A stretch of DNA of 34,926 bases from Myxococcales bacterium. GTDB taxonomy: Bacteria; Myxococcota_A; Bradymonadia; UBA7976; UBA1532. Location: the NCBI GenBank assembly GCA_947488215.1, contig CANLBD010000004.1, positions 1 through 34,926 on the forward strand, read 5' to 3'. Shown piece after piece: positions 10,622 to 21,289 of this stretch; positions within the stretch are counted from its first letter, which is position 1, and each line of letters begins with the position of its first letter. Under the pieces are notes generated by a model, which saw only the letters and a program-made list of their open reading frames with translations, was not told the origin of the DNA and did no database searches. The translations under genes and the position numbers were made by a program.

Positions 10622-11221
10622 CTACGCCGACGTTCCGGGTTTTGGCAAGCCCGGATCCGCGTTGACGGCGTTCATGGCCTTCGCGGGGCCGTCCTGCAAG
10701 GCCTTGAGGATCGCGGCCACGCTGCGATCGACCAGGTCGCCGTGCCACGGTCGCTCGTCCGGCCCGAAGTCCTGCAGCACGAAGCCGGCGACATCGCCCT
10801 TCTGCGGGCGCCCGATGCCGACCCGCAGCCGCACGAAGTCGCCGCTGCCGAGCTCCGCCATCATCGACCGCAGGCCGTTGTGCCCCGCGTGGCCGCCGCC
10901 GACCTTGAGCCGAATCGTGCCGAAAGGCAGGTCGAGCTCGTCGTGCACGACCAGGATGCGGCCGAGCTCGACGTCGAAGAACGCGCGCGCCGGCGAGACC
11001 GACTGGCCGCTCAGGTTCATGAACGTGTCCGGCTCGAGCAGCACGAGCGAGCGCCCGTCGAAGTCGCCGGTGCCGTAGCGCCCCTTGAACTTCGCGCGGC
11101 TCAGGCCGATGCCCGTGCGGCTCGCGAGCTGGTCGACGACGTGCCAGCCGATGTTGTGCCGGTTGCCCGCATAGCGCGGACCGGGGTTGCCGAGGCCGAC
11201 GATGAGCCAACGATCGCCCAT
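10622..11221 (-). CDS. pth: Peptidyl-tRNA hydrolase
   Basis: WLIVGLGNPGPRYAGNRHNIGWHVVDQLA...LEPDTFMNLSGQSV...LVVHDELDLPFGTIRLKVGGGHAGHNGLRSM. Confidence 0.98.
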   Translation of the reverse strand: MGDRWLIVGLGNPGPRYAGNRHNIGWHVVDQLASRTGIGLSRAKFKGRYGTGDFDGRSLVLLEPDTFMNLSGQSVSPARAFFDVELGRILVVHDELDLPFGTIRLKVGGGHAGHNGLRSMMAELGSGDFVRLRVGIGRPQKGDVAGFVLQDFGPDERPWHGDLVDRSVAAILKALQDGPAKAMNAVNADPGLPKPGTSA

Positions 11222-11241
11222 AGCGGACCCCAGCGGCGGGA

Positions 11242-11826
11242 TTACTCCTCGCCGTCCTTCTTGGCGCCGCGGGGCGCGAAGACCTTCGCGATCACGTAGT
11301 CGTTGTCGTAGACGACGCGCACGCCCTCGGGCAGGGCGAGGTGGCTCGCCATGATGGTCTCGCCCTTGTCGAGGTTCGTGATGTCCACGTCGATCTGCGC
11401 GGGCAGCAGGTGGGGCTTCGCCTTGACGCGGATCTCGCGGTACGGCTGGCGCAGCTTGCCGCCCGTCGTGACGCCGACCGACTTGCCGTGCACGTTCAAG
11501 GGCACGAGCGTGATGATCTCCCGCTCGGGGTTCGGGGCCACGAAGTCAACGTGGCGCACGCGGCGCGACACGGGGTGACGCTGGATCTCGCGCGCCATGA
11601 CGCGGTGCGAGCCGGCGCCCTCGACCTCGAGGGTCACGATCGCGTTGTTGCCCCAGGGGGTCTTCAGCGCGCGCGTGATCTCCTTGGGGTCGATCTGGAT
11701 GTTGATGGCGGCCTCAATCTTGTGGCCGTAGAGCACCGCCGGCACGTTGCCGGCCGCGCGGGTGCGGCGGCAGGGGCCTTTGCCCTGGCCGTCGCGCTTC
11801 GTCGCCTTGATCGTCACGTCTGTCAT
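11242..11826 (-). CDS. rplY: 50S ribosomal protein L25/general stress protein Ctc
   Basis: IKATKRDGQGKGPCRRTRAAGNVPAVLYGHKIEA...HRVMAREIQRHPVSRRVRHVDF; TL5/CTC-type C-terminal domain. Confidence 0.95.
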   Translation of the reverse strand: MTDVTIKATKRDGQGKGPCRRTRAAGNVPAVLYGHKIEAAINIQIDPKEITRALKTPWGNNAIVTLEVEGAGSHRVMAREIQRHPVSRRVRHVDFVAPNPEREIITLVPLNVHGKSVGVTTGGKLRQPYREIRVKAKPHLLPAQIDVDITNLDKGETIMASHLALPEGVRVVYDNDYVIAKVFAPRGAKKDGEE

Positions 11827-11878
11827 CTCGGGTCCCCTATCCTGGTTTTCGATCCGTCGCGCCCTGCACGTTCAGCGC

Positions 11879-12823
11879 TTAGCTGAACAGGCTGCTCACG
11901 GAGTCGAGGTCGTGAATCCGCTTGATCGCTTCGCCGAAGAGATTCGCCGCCGAGAGGACTTTGAGCCTCGGGCAAGCGCGACCGGCGGGCGTCAGCGGGA
12001 TGGTGTTTGCGCAGATGAGCTGCTCAATGCAGCTCTCGTTGAGCCGCGTGATCGCGGGGCCCGAGAGCACCGCGTGCGTGGCGGCCGCGAAGACGCGGCG
12101 CGTGCCGTGCTCGGAGAGCGCGCGCGCGGCTTGGCACAGCGTGCCGGCCGTATCGACCATGTCGTCGACGATGATGGCGTCGCAGCCCTCGACCTCGCCG
12201 ATGATGTTCATCACCTCGGCGACGTTCGGCGCGGCGCGGCGCTTGTCGATGATCGCGAGCGAGCCGTTGAGGCGCTTGGCGTAGGCCCGCGCGCGCTCAA
12301 CGCCGCCCGCGTCCGGGCTCACGATCACGGGGTTGTGCAGGTTCAGGCTCGCGAGGTGCTCGAGCAAAACCGGCGACGAGTACAGGTGGTCGACCGGCCC
12401 GTTGAAGAAGCCTTGGATCTGCCCCGCGTGCAGCTCCATCGTGATGATGCGGTCCGCGCCCGCCGCGGTGATCAGGTCGGTCACCAAGCGGGCGGAGATG
12501 GGCGCGCGCGGCGCGGCCTTGCGGTCCTGCCGCGCGTACCCGAAGTAGGGCACCACGGCCGAGATGCTGCCTGCCGACGCGCGCTTGCAGGCGTCGAGCA
12601 TGATGAGCAGCTCCATCAAGTTGTGGTTCACGGGCGCGCACGTGCTCTGAATCACGTAGACGTCTGCGCCACGCACCGACTCGTTGATCTCGACGCGGAT
12701 TTCGCCGTCCGAGAAGGCGCCCACCTTCGCGTCACCCAGCTCGGTGCCGATGTACGCGCAGATCTCCCGAGCGAGCTCGGGGTTCGAGTTACCGGCGAAG
12801 ATTTTGTAGGGCCTCATGTGCAT
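11879..12823 (-). CDS. prs: Ribose-phosphate pyrophosphokinase
   Basis: YKIFAGNSNPELAREICAYIGTELGDAKVGAFSDGEIRVEINESVRGADVYVIQS...PYFGYARQDRK...IIVDDMVDTAGTLCQAA. Confidence 0.98.
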   Translation of the reverse strand: MHMRPYKIFAGNSNPELAREICAYIGTELGDAKVGAFSDGEIRVEINESVRGADVYVIQSTCAPVNHNLMELLIMLDACKRASAGSISAVVPYFGYARQDRKAAPRAPISARLVTDLITAAGADRIITMELHAGQIQGFFNGPVDHLYSSPVLLEHLASLNLHNPVIVSPDAGGVERARAYAKRLNGSLAIIDKRRAAPNVAEVMNIIGEVEGCDAIIVDDMVDTAGTLCQAARALSEHGTRRVFAAATHAVLSGPAITRLNESCIEQLICANTIPLTPAGRACPRLKVLSAANLFGEAIKRIHDLDSVSSLFS

Positions 12824-12847
12824 CTCCGGTCAACCGAACGCTTCAAG

Positions 12848-12919
12848 CTGGGGCGGTAGGATTCGAACCTACACTGCAAGGATTCAAAGTCCTGCGTCCT
12901 GCCATTAGACGACGCCCCA
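12848..12919 (-). tRNA. tRNA-Gln (anticodon TTG), CCA not encoded
   Basis: Minus-strand TGGGGCGTCGTCTAATGGCAGGACGCAGGACTTTGAATCCTTGCAGTGTAGGTTCGAATCCTACCGCCCCAG: 7-bp acceptor stem, CTTTGAA anticodon loop, GGTTCGAATCC T-arm. Confidence 0.95.
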
Positions 12920-12957
12920 TCAGCCCACCCTTGTCGGCTTGGGCGAAAAGCCGCGGG

Positions 12958-12986
12958 CAGATAGCACAGCCCCCCCGTGTTGTCAA
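12958..12986 (-). promoter_or_regulatory. Sigma70-like promoter candidate for the tRNA-Gln/prs transcript
   Basis: Minus-strand TTGACA (12981-12986), 17-bp spacer, TATCTG (12958-12963), about 40 bp upstream of the tRNA 5' end. Confidence 0.5.
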
Positions 12987-13004
12987 CGTAGAGCGCCCCG
13001 GGGT

Positions 13005-14195
13005 ATGACCCGGCGCATGACGTCCACACGCGCTGAGATCGCGGATCCCACGGCCTTTCGGCACGCGCTGGGGCCGAGCGCCGTGGCCAAGCTGGCCGAA
13101 GCCCTCGCGGCGGTCGCGGGGCCAAGCCTAGACACGGACGCCTTTCGGCAGACCGCGCTGGCGGGCCTCGACCCGCTGCCGCTCAAGGCCCGCGTCGCGC
13201 ACATCACCACGGCGCTGTGCGCGATGTTCGAGCATGCGGGGTGGCCCTTCGAGCGCGTGGCCGACGCGCTGCAGCAGGCCGGGCGCGAATGGCGGCACGG
13301 CGGCGCTTGGGCGCCCGAAGCAGGCTTCCCCGTATGGCCGCTCTTCGACGTCGTGCCGCGCCTCGGGCTCGAACACCTGGCGCTCAGCCTGGAGACGCTG
13401 CGGCAGCTCACGCCGCTGTTCACCGCCGAGTTCTCGGTTCGTCCTCTCCTGGCCCGCCACGGCGACGCCGCGCTGCGGCTGATGGCCCCCTGGGCGCACG
13501 ACGCCGACGCCCACGTGCGCCGCCTGCTCTCCGAGGGGACGCGAACACGCCTGCCGTGGGCGTCGCGCGTGCCGTTCCTGAGCGCCGCGCCCGACCGCGT
13601 GCTCCCCCTCTTGGCGCCGCTCATCGCCGATCCGTCTGCATACGTCCGCACCTCGGTCGCGAACCACCTGAACGACGTCAGCAAGGACGCGCCGGCGCGC
13701 GCCCTCGACGTGGCGGCGGCGTGGCTCTCGGCGCCCCTAGAACCCAAGCACGCGCGCGACGAGGACCGCCGGTGGGTCGTGAAGCACGCGCTCCGCGGGC
13801 TCGTCAAGGCGGGTGACCCCCGCGCGCTCGCCCTGCTCGGACACCACGGCGCAGCGCCCCGAAGCGTCGCACTGAGGCTCTCGCCCGAGCGCGTGCCTTG
13901 GGCCGGCGCGCTCACGCTCCGCGCCGACCTCGAAGCGGCCGACGCAGGCTCGTGGGTCGTCGACTGGGCGCTCTGCCTTTCGGGCGCGCGCGCCACCGCG
14001 TCGCCGAGCCGTCGCAAGGTCCTCAAGCTCAAGACCCTGCACGTCGCCGCAGGAGAGCGCGTGACCCTGGAGCGCATGTTCTCGTTCGCGCCCGTGACGA
14101 CCCGCGTCTACTACCCGGGTCCCTGCGCGGTCGAGCTGATGGTGAACGGCGCAGTCGTCGCGCGCGCGCCCTTCGTGCTGGACGCGCCCGCTTGA
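13005..14195 (+). CDS. AlkC-like DNA alkylation repair glycosylase (HEAT-like repeats plus C-terminal Ig-like domain)
   Basis: VRRLLSEGTRTRLPWASRVPF...YVRTSVANHLNDVSKDAPARALDVAAAWL...RRWVVKHALRGLVKAGDPRALALLG; C-terminal FSFAPVTTRVYYPGPCAVELMVNG matches the AlkC Ig-like domain pattern. Start could be 13017. Confidence 0.78.
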   Translation: MTRRMTSTRAEIADPTAFRHALGPSAVAKLAEALAAVAGPSLDTDAFRQTALAGLDPLPLKARVAHITTALCAMFEHAGWPFERVADALQQAGREWRHGGAWAPEAGFPVWPLFDVVPRLGLEHLALSLETLRQLTPLFTAEFSVRPLLARHGDAALRLMAPWAHDADAHVRRLLSEGTRTRLPWASRVPFLSAAPDRVLPLLAPLIADPSAYVRTSVANHLNDVSKDAPARALDVAAAWLSAPLEPKHARDEDRRWVVKHALRGLVKAGDPRALALLGHHGAAPRSVALRLSPERVPWAGALTLRADLEAADAGSWVVDWALCLSGARATASPSRRKVLKLKTLHVAAGERVTLERMFSFAPVTTRVYYPGPCAVELMVNGAVVARAPFVLDAPA

Positions 14196-16216
14196 GGCGC
14201 TTTCTGCCGCACGTGGCCCTTGTCACGCTCGGGCTGTTCTGGGTGGCCTCGATGCCGATGGCCTTCACGGGGCTGGACGCGGGTGAGCTCGGCGCTGCGT
14301 CTGCGGAGCTGAGCGTGGCCCACCCGCCGGGCTTCGCGGCGTTCGTGACGACACGGCACGCGCTCACGCGGCTGCCATTCGCCGACATCGCCGCGCGGAT
14401 CGCGCTGGGCTCTGTGCTCATGGCGGCGCTCGGGGCGGCCGCGGCGGTGGCGCTCTGTCTGCGGCTTGGCACGTCACGCCTCGCGGCCACGCTGCCCCCG
14501 CTCGCGCTCTTGGCATCGCCGATCTTCGGGCTGCACGCGACGACGACCGAGGTCTACGCGGACCTGCCCCTGTGGATGGTGGCGGCCGTGGCGATGGTGA
14601 CGCAGGCGAGACGAGACCCGCGCGCGCTGCTCGGGCTGGCTGCGCTGTGTGGGCTCGCGCTCGGCCACCACGCGGAGCTGCGGCTCTTTGGCCTCGCGCT
14701 GGCGCCCGCGGCGCTGTGGCCGTGGCGACGCTCAGCGCGAGCGTGGCTCGGCGCAGCGCTCTCAGCCCTGGCGGGCGCGCTGGTCGTGCTCCACCTACCG
14801 CTCGCTGCGGCCCGCGGCCCGATGCGAAACTGGGGCGACCCTTCGACGCCCGAGGCGCTGTGGGACGTCCTGACCGGCGCTCGGATTCGGGCCGCCTACA
14901 GCGCGGAGTTCCTGCGCTTCGACGCACTCGCGGCAGAGGCCTTCATCACGCAGCACCTCGGGAGTGTCCTGCTCGTGGCGGTGCTCGCGCTCGGCGCGCT
15001 CGGCGCTCGGCTCGGGCGAGCGCGTGCAGAGGCGCGCGCGCCCCAAAACTCGACCCACCGCGCGGTCGTCGTCGCCTTCGCCGCGCTCGCCGCGCTCGAC
15101 TTTGTCTACGCGACCGCGCTCAACCCGATGGGGGTGCGGGACGCACAAAACGGCGTGCCGCTGGCGTTCGCCTGCGCGCTGCTCGCGGGCGTGGCAGTGC
15201 GGCGCGGGTGGGGGTCACGAGCGCTCTTGGTCGCCCTGTGCGCGGCCGCGTGGCCCGCTGCGGCCACCCTCCTCGAGGGCGCGTCCGACCGCGTCGCGCC
15301 GGCGGTCCTCGACCGCACGCTCGACGACGTGCCCATCAGCGGCGTGGTCTTCGCCGCGAGCGATGACCTGGCCGCGGGCGCGGCGTTCGCGCAGACAGCC
15401 GAGGCCGCGCGACCCGACGTCGCGGTCGTCGTTCGACAGCACGCGTGGGACGCGTCGTCGTTGGACCCCACCCTGCGGCGCTTGCCCGCGCTGGCGCCCG
15501 CCTGGCGCGTGGGAGACGGCCTCGCGGCCCTCGTGGTCGCGGTCGACGCCGAGCGGCCCTGGCGCTGGGAGTGGGCGCGCGGGCTCGACGCCGAGGCGCT
15601 CCCCCGCCCTGTGCTGGACGCAGCCCCGCTCGCGTCCCCGCAGCCGCCCGCCCAGGTGCCCCTCGAGGTCGTCCGCTCGACCGCCGAGCGCCTGACGCGG
15701 ATGGGGGCCGTGGGCACAGGCGCTGCGCTCCGACGATGGCTTGTGCACCAAGCCAGCGATCTCGGACTCCGGGGTCGCTCAACGGACCCTCGGGACGAGA
15801 CTGCCGCTGCCCTCGAGGTCGCCTGCGCGGCGGGGCTGCCGGGCGACGCGGCGCCCTGCGTGAACTTGGGGGCGACCCTCTTTGAGTGGGGTCAAGGCGT
15901 CGCCGCGCGGCATGCGCTGGAGCGCGCGCGCGCGCTCGACCCGAACGATGAGGGCGTGTACCTCAACATCGCCCGAGTCTCGCTGAACGCCGCCGACGCA
16001 GACGACGCGCTCACCTGGCTGGCGGTGGGCTTCGACGACGCCCTGTGGCGCACCCGCGCCTCGACGGCGCAGGCGCTCGCGCTGCGGGGCTTGGCGCACG
16101 CGCAAGGCGCCGACTGGCGCGAGGCGCGCATCGACCTCGAGGCCGCGCGCGCCCTTGTGCCGGACCAACCGGACGCGCTCTCGGGCCTCGCCGCGCTCGG
16201 CGACCGCGGCCGCTGA
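14192..16216 (+). CDS. DUF2723-type multi-TM membrane protein with C-terminal TPR-like repeats
   Basis: FTGLDAGELGAASAELSVAHPPGFAAFVTTRHALTRLPFADIAARIALGSVLMAAL matches the DUF2723 DxGEf...HPPGyP motif; C-terminal FEWGQGVAARHALERARALDPNDEGVYLNIARVSLNA. TTG start overlaps the upstream stop (TTGA). Confidence 0.75.
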   Translation: MRRFLPHVALVTLGLFWVASMPMAFTGLDAGELGAASAELSVAHPPGFAAFVTTRHALTRLPFADIAARIALGSVLMAALGAAAAVALCLRLGTSRLAATLPPLALLASPIFGLHATTTEVYADLPLWMVAAVAMVTQARRDPRALLGLAALCGLALGHHAELRLFGLALAPAALWPWRRSARAWLGAALSALAGALVVLHLPLAAARGPMRNWGDPSTPEALWDVLTGARIRAAYSAEFLRFDALAAEAFITQHLGSVLLVAVLALGALGARLGRARAEARAPQNSTHRAVVVAFAALAALDFVYATALNPMGVRDAQNGVPLAFACALLAGVAVRRGWGSRALLVALCAAAWPAAATLLEGASDRVAPAVLDRTLDDVPISGVVFAASDDLAAGAAFAQTAEAARPDVAVVVRQHAWDASSLDPTLRRLPALAPAWRVGDGLAALVVAVDAERPWRWEWARGLDAEALPRPVLDAAPLASPQPPAQVPLEVVRSTAERLTRMGAVGTGAALRRWLVHQASDLGLRGRSTDPRDETAAALEVACAAGLPGDAAPCVNLGATLFEWGQGVAARHALERARALDPNDEGVYLNIARVSLNAADADDALTWLAVGFDDALWRTRASTAQALALRGLAHAQGADWREARIDLEAARALVPDQPDALSGLAALGDRGR

Positions 16217-16226
16217 GGCCCGAGGC

Positions 16227-16262
16227 AAAAAAAAACGCCGGCCCCAGAAGTGGGTGCCGGCG
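16227..16262 (-). terminator. Rho-independent terminator of the HU gene
   Basis: Minus strand: CGCCGGC-A-CCCA-CTTC-TGGG-GCCGGCG-TTTTTTTTT; 11-bp stem with one bulge, tetraloop, 9-T tract, just past the HU stop at 16289. Confidence 0.93.
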
Positions 16263-16288
16263 CTCTCACCGCAACGCGGTGGTGTCGC

Positions 16289-16579
16289 TCAGAGGCTGTT
16301 CTTGAGCGCGGGGGCGGGCTTGAAGGAGACCGACTTCGAGGCCGGGATCTTGATCTCCTTGCCCGTACGGGGGTTGCGGCCGGTGCGCGCCGCGCGGGAC
16401 TTGACCGTGAACGTGCCGAAGTCAGGGTGCGAGTAACGACCCTCCTTGATGGCGTTCGCGATCGTCGAGAACACCACGTCCACGATCTCGTCGATCTGCT
16501 TCTTCGTCAGTTCCGCAGCCGCCGTCTCCTGAACGGACGCAACCAGTTCCTTCTTCGTCACGATTCTACTCCTTGGCAT
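16289..16579 (-). CDS. hup: HU-family DNA-binding protein
   Basis: MPRSRIVTKKELVASVQETAAAELTKKQIDEIVDVVFSTIANAIKEGRYSHPDFGTFTVKSRAARTGRNPRTGKEIKIPASKSVSFKPAPALKNSL. Confidence 0.95.
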   Translation of the reverse strand: MPRSRIVTKKELVASVQETAAAELTKKQIDEIVDVVFSTIANAIKEGRYSHPDFGTFTVKSRAARTGRNPRTGKEIKIPASKSVSFKPAPALKNSL

Positions 16580-16625
16580 CTCAAATCGATCAATGACACA
16601 TCGGCCTTACGCCGAATTCCCCGCG

Positions 16626-16655
16626 AATCTAAGCGGCCCGTTTTTACGCTGTCAA
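16626..16655 (-). promoter_or_regulatory. Sigma70-like promoter candidate for HU
   Basis: Minus-strand TTGACA (16650-16655), 18-bp spacer, TAGATT (16626-16631), about 47 bp upstream of the HU ATG. Confidence 0.6.
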
Positions 16656-16709
16656 CCCGAAAAGGCGCGGGGATGCGCGGGTCTGGTCGAGAGATCGGAT
16701 CGCGCTCTC

Positions 16710-16735
16710 GCCCGCTAGAATCGGGCTTTCTTTCT
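16710..16735 (+). terminator. Terminator-like hairpin in the leader region of the epimerase
   Basis: GCCCG-CTAGAAT-CGGGC followed by TTTCTTTCT on the plus strand. Confidence 0.4.
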
Positions 16736-16740
16736 AAATA

Positions 16741-16803
16741 CAGGTTCAACCCGAAATCATTCGGTCGAACCAAGGGAATATCAGGTTCAATCGACAAATT
16801 CGG
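16741..16803. repeat. Tandem imperfect direct repeat with embedded palindrome (operator candidate)
   Basis: CAGGTTCAACCCGAAATCATTCGG at 16741 and CAGGTTCAATCGACAAATTCGG at 16782 (41-bp spacing); the first contains GGTTCAACCCGAA-ATCA-TTCGGTCGAACC. Confidence 0.6.
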
Positions 16804-17783
16804 AGATTGCCCTTCCCGCGCGGAGCCCCGAAGATGCGCCCCACCATGCGAATCCTCTTGACGGGCGCCGCCGGCTTCATCGGGTCGAACCTCGCCGACC
16901 GCTTGCTCGACCAAGGGCACAGCGTGCTGGGCCTCGACAACTTCAACGACTTCTACGACCCGGCGATCAAGCGGGCCAACCTCGCGCGCGCGCAGGAGCA
17001 CCCCCGCTTTGAGCTCGTCGAGGGCGACCTGCTCGATGCCCCGCTCCTCGAGCGCACCTTCGCTGCGTTCTCGCCGGAGCGCGTCGTTCACCTTGCGGCG
17101 TGGGCGGGCGTTCGCCCCTCCATCGAGCGCCCCGGGCTCTACCAAAAGGTCAATGTCGAGGGCACGACCAACCTGCTTGAGCGCTGCCGGCTCGACGGCG
17201 TCTCACGCTTCGTCTTCGCCTCGTCGTCCTCGGTCTATGGCGACCGCCTCGCCGTGCCCTTTCGCGAGACAGATGACGTGAGCGAGCCCATCTCGCCCTA
17301 CGCCGCGACCAAGCGCGCCGGCGAGCTGCTCTGCTACACGTGGCACCACCTCTTCGGCCTGCACACGCACTGCTTGCGCTTCTTCACGGTCTACGGCCCC
17401 CGGCAGCGCCCCGAGATGGCGATTCACCAGTTCACGCGCCGCATCGCGCAGGGGCAGCCCGTCGTGCTCTACGGCGACGGCAGCACGAGCCGCGACTACA
17501 CCTACATCGACGACATCCTCGACGGTCTGGTGGCATCCATCGAGCGCGTCGAGGGCTACCGCATCTACAACCTCGGCGAGTCCCGCACCGTCGAGCTGCG
17601 GCGCCTCGTCGAGCTCATCGGCGAGGCGCTCGGCGAGCAGCCGCGCATCGAACATCGCGCCACGCAGCCGGGCGACGTGACGCGCACCTTCGCAGACATC
17701 AGCCGCGCCGCCGCGGAACTGGGCTACGCACCGAAGGTGCCCATCGAGGTGGGCGTGCGCCGCTTCGTCGACTGGTACCGCGC

Positions 17784-19139
<1,356 letters not shown>

Positions 19140-19233
19140 TGGACCGCTCCGTGCCTTCTGTCTGGCGACTGTTGACCGACGGGCGCGGCTTGTACGACAC
19201 AAAGGCGGTTTTCGGCAATCGAGGCGCACCGAC

Positions 19234-20427
19234 ATGGGCGTGATCGTTCAGAAATACGGGGGGAGCTCCGTCGCCACCCCCGACAAGCTCCGGCAGGTCG
19301 CGGCGCGCATCGTCGGCACCCGACGGCTCGGGCACCAGGTGGTCGTCGTGGTGTCCGCGATGGGCAACACCACCAACGAGCTGCTCGCGCTCGCGCGGTC
19401 CGTGAGCCCGAACCCGCAGCGCCGCGAGCTCGACATGCGCATCACGACGGGCGAGCGCATCTCGATGGCGCTGCTGTCCATGGCGATTCACGACCTCGGC
19501 TGCCCCGCCGTGTCGTTCACCGGCTCGCAGAGCGGCATCATCACGAGCGACCACCACACCAACGCCCGCATCCTGCGGATCACGCCGACCCGGATTCAGC
19601 AGGCCCTCGCGCAGGACCAGATCGTGATCGTCGCGGGCTTTCAGGGCGTGAGCGAGCGGCGCGAGATCACGAGCCTTGGCCGCGGCGGCTCGGACACCAC
19701 CGCCGTCGCCCTCGCGGCGGCGCTCGGCGCGGACTACGCCGAGATCTGCTCGGACGTCGACGGCGTCTACACCGCCGATCCGCGGGTCGTCCCCGAGGCG
19801 CGGCGCCTCGACGACGTGTCTTACGAGGAGATGCAGGTGCTCGCGGACGCCGGCGCGAAGGTCCTCAACGCCGAGGCCGTGGAGTGGGCGCGGCGACACG
19901 GGATCGAGATCCGCTGCGTCGCGACCGCCGGGGACGCCGCGGTTGGGACGCCCGTGCGGGCGGACGCGGCGACGGTCCTGCACCCGCGCGTCGTGGGCGT
20001 CACGGCGCACCCGGGTCTGTTCTTGCTCGAGCCCTCGACCCCTTCGGACGCGCCGCCGGCCGAGCTCGAGGCGACGCTCGCGGCGCACGGCGCAGCCGAG
20101 TCCGAGGTGTGGCTCCTGCCCTCGGGGTGGTCGGCGCTCGTCCCCAAGCTCAACGTCCACGGCCTCGACGCGTTCCGCGACGCCGTGCTCGGCCTCGGCG
20201 GGGTGCGCCTGCGTGAGGACCTGACGCTCGTGACCGTGGCGGGCCGCGCGCTCTCGGCGCCGCCGGGCCACGCCCGCCGCGCCGCGCAGGCGCTCGCGGT
20301 CGCGGGGATCGCGGTGCGGGGTCGGCTCGTGGACGCGGGGCGCGCGGCGTTCCTCGTCGACGCGGACGCCGCGAGCGCCGCGGTGCGGACCCTGCACGCC
20401 GCGCTGCTCGGCGACAGCGCGCCCTGA
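19234..20427 (+). CDS. lysC: Aspartokinase with divergent C-terminal regulatory region
   Basis: [25 protein letters not shown]...[15 protein letters not shown]...[57 protein letters not shown]. Confidence 0.96.
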   Translation: MGVIVQKYGGSSVATPDKLRQVAARIVGTRRLGHQVVVVVSAMGNTTNELLALARSVSPNPQRRELDMRITTGERISMALLSMAIHDLGCPAVSFTGSQSGIITSDHHTNARILRITPTRIQQALAQDQIVIVAGFQGVSERREITSLGRGGSDTTAVALAAALGADYAEICSDVDGVYTADPRVVPEARRLDDVSYEEMQVLADAGAKVLNAEAVEWARRHGIEIRCVATAGDAAVGTPVRADAATVLHPRVVGVTAHPGLFLLEPSTPSDAPPAELEATLAAHGAAESEVWLLPSGWSALVPKLNVHGLDAFRDAVLGLGGVRLREDLTLVTVAGRALSAPPGHARRAAQALAVAGIAVRGRLVDAGRAAFLVDADAASAAVRTLHAALLGDSAP

Positions 20428-20467
20428 GCGTTGACCGCGCCTGCGGGCGAGCGCAACATATCGGGCC

Positions 20468-21289
20468 ATGTTGTCTGACTCACTCGACGTCGCGCTGCGC
20501 CTCGCGCGCGACGCCTGCCGCGAGGTCATGCGCGTCTACGCGGGCGACGACCTCGGCGAGGTGCGCAAGAGCGACGGCTCGCCTGTCACCGCGGCAGACC
20601 TCGCCGCCAACGCTGTGATCTTACAGGGGCTCAAGCGCTACTTTCCGTCCGACCTCGTGCTCAGCGAGGAGACGCCGTTCGACACGACGCAGGCGCTCGG
20701 ACGCCGCGTGTGGATGGTTGATCCGGTGGACGGCACGCAGGACTTCGTGCAGCGCACGGGCGACTTCGCGGTCATGATCGGCCTGTGCATCAGCGGGCGG
20801 CCCGCGCTCGGCGTCGTCGCGGCCCCGGCGCTGGGGCGCACGTGGTTCGGAGGACCCGGCATGGGCGCGTTCGAGGAGACCGCCACAGGCCGACGCGCGC
20901 TCACGCTCGTGCCGCCCTCGGCCGATCGACCCCTGCGTGCGGTCGTGAGCCGCACGCACCGCCCCGCGGGCCTCGACGCCGTGATCGAAGCGCTCGGTCA
21001 GCGGGTCGAGTCCGTGCCGCGCGGCGGCGTCGGCGTCAAGGTCGGGCTGGTGCTCTCGGGCGAGGCGGACTTCTACCTGCACCCGTCGCCGGGCACGCAT
21101 GTGTGGGACTGCTGCGCGCCCGAGGCGATCATGGCGGCCGCGGGGGGGGCGCTCTCGGACGCCCACGGCGTTCCCATCGCCTACGACCCGACCGTCACGG
21201 CCAACCCGCGCGGCGTGCTCGCGGCTGAGGCCACTCTGCACGCACGCTTGGCGCCGCTCGTCCCTGCGCGCGGGCCGGCGCGCTCGTGA
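20468..21289 (+). CDS. Inositol monophosphatase family protein, CysQ-like (3'(2'),5'-bisphosphate nucleotidase)
   Basis: DGSPVTAADLAAN; LSEETPFDT; VWMVDPVDGTQDFVQRTGDFAVMIGLCISGRPALGVVAAPALGRTWFG; HVWDCCAPEAIMAAAGG. Confidence 0.88.
   Translation: MLSDSLDVALRLARDACREVMRVYAGDDLGEVRKSDGSPVTAADLAANAVILQGLKRYFPSDLVLSEETPFDTTQALGRRVWMVDPVDGTQDFVQRTGDFAVMIGLCISGRPALGVVAAPALGRTWFGGPGMGAFEETATGRRALTLVPPSADRPLRAVVSRTHRPAGLDAVIEALGQRVESVPRGGVGVKVGLVLSGEADFYLHPSPGTHVWDCCAPEAIMAAAGGALSDAHGVPIAYDPTVTANPRGVLAAEATLHARLAPLVPARGPARS

Noticed and set aside
19140-19233. Promoter for lysC/ugd in the divergent gap (TTGACC element)
   Set aside because: No acceptable -10 at proper spacing could be identified.
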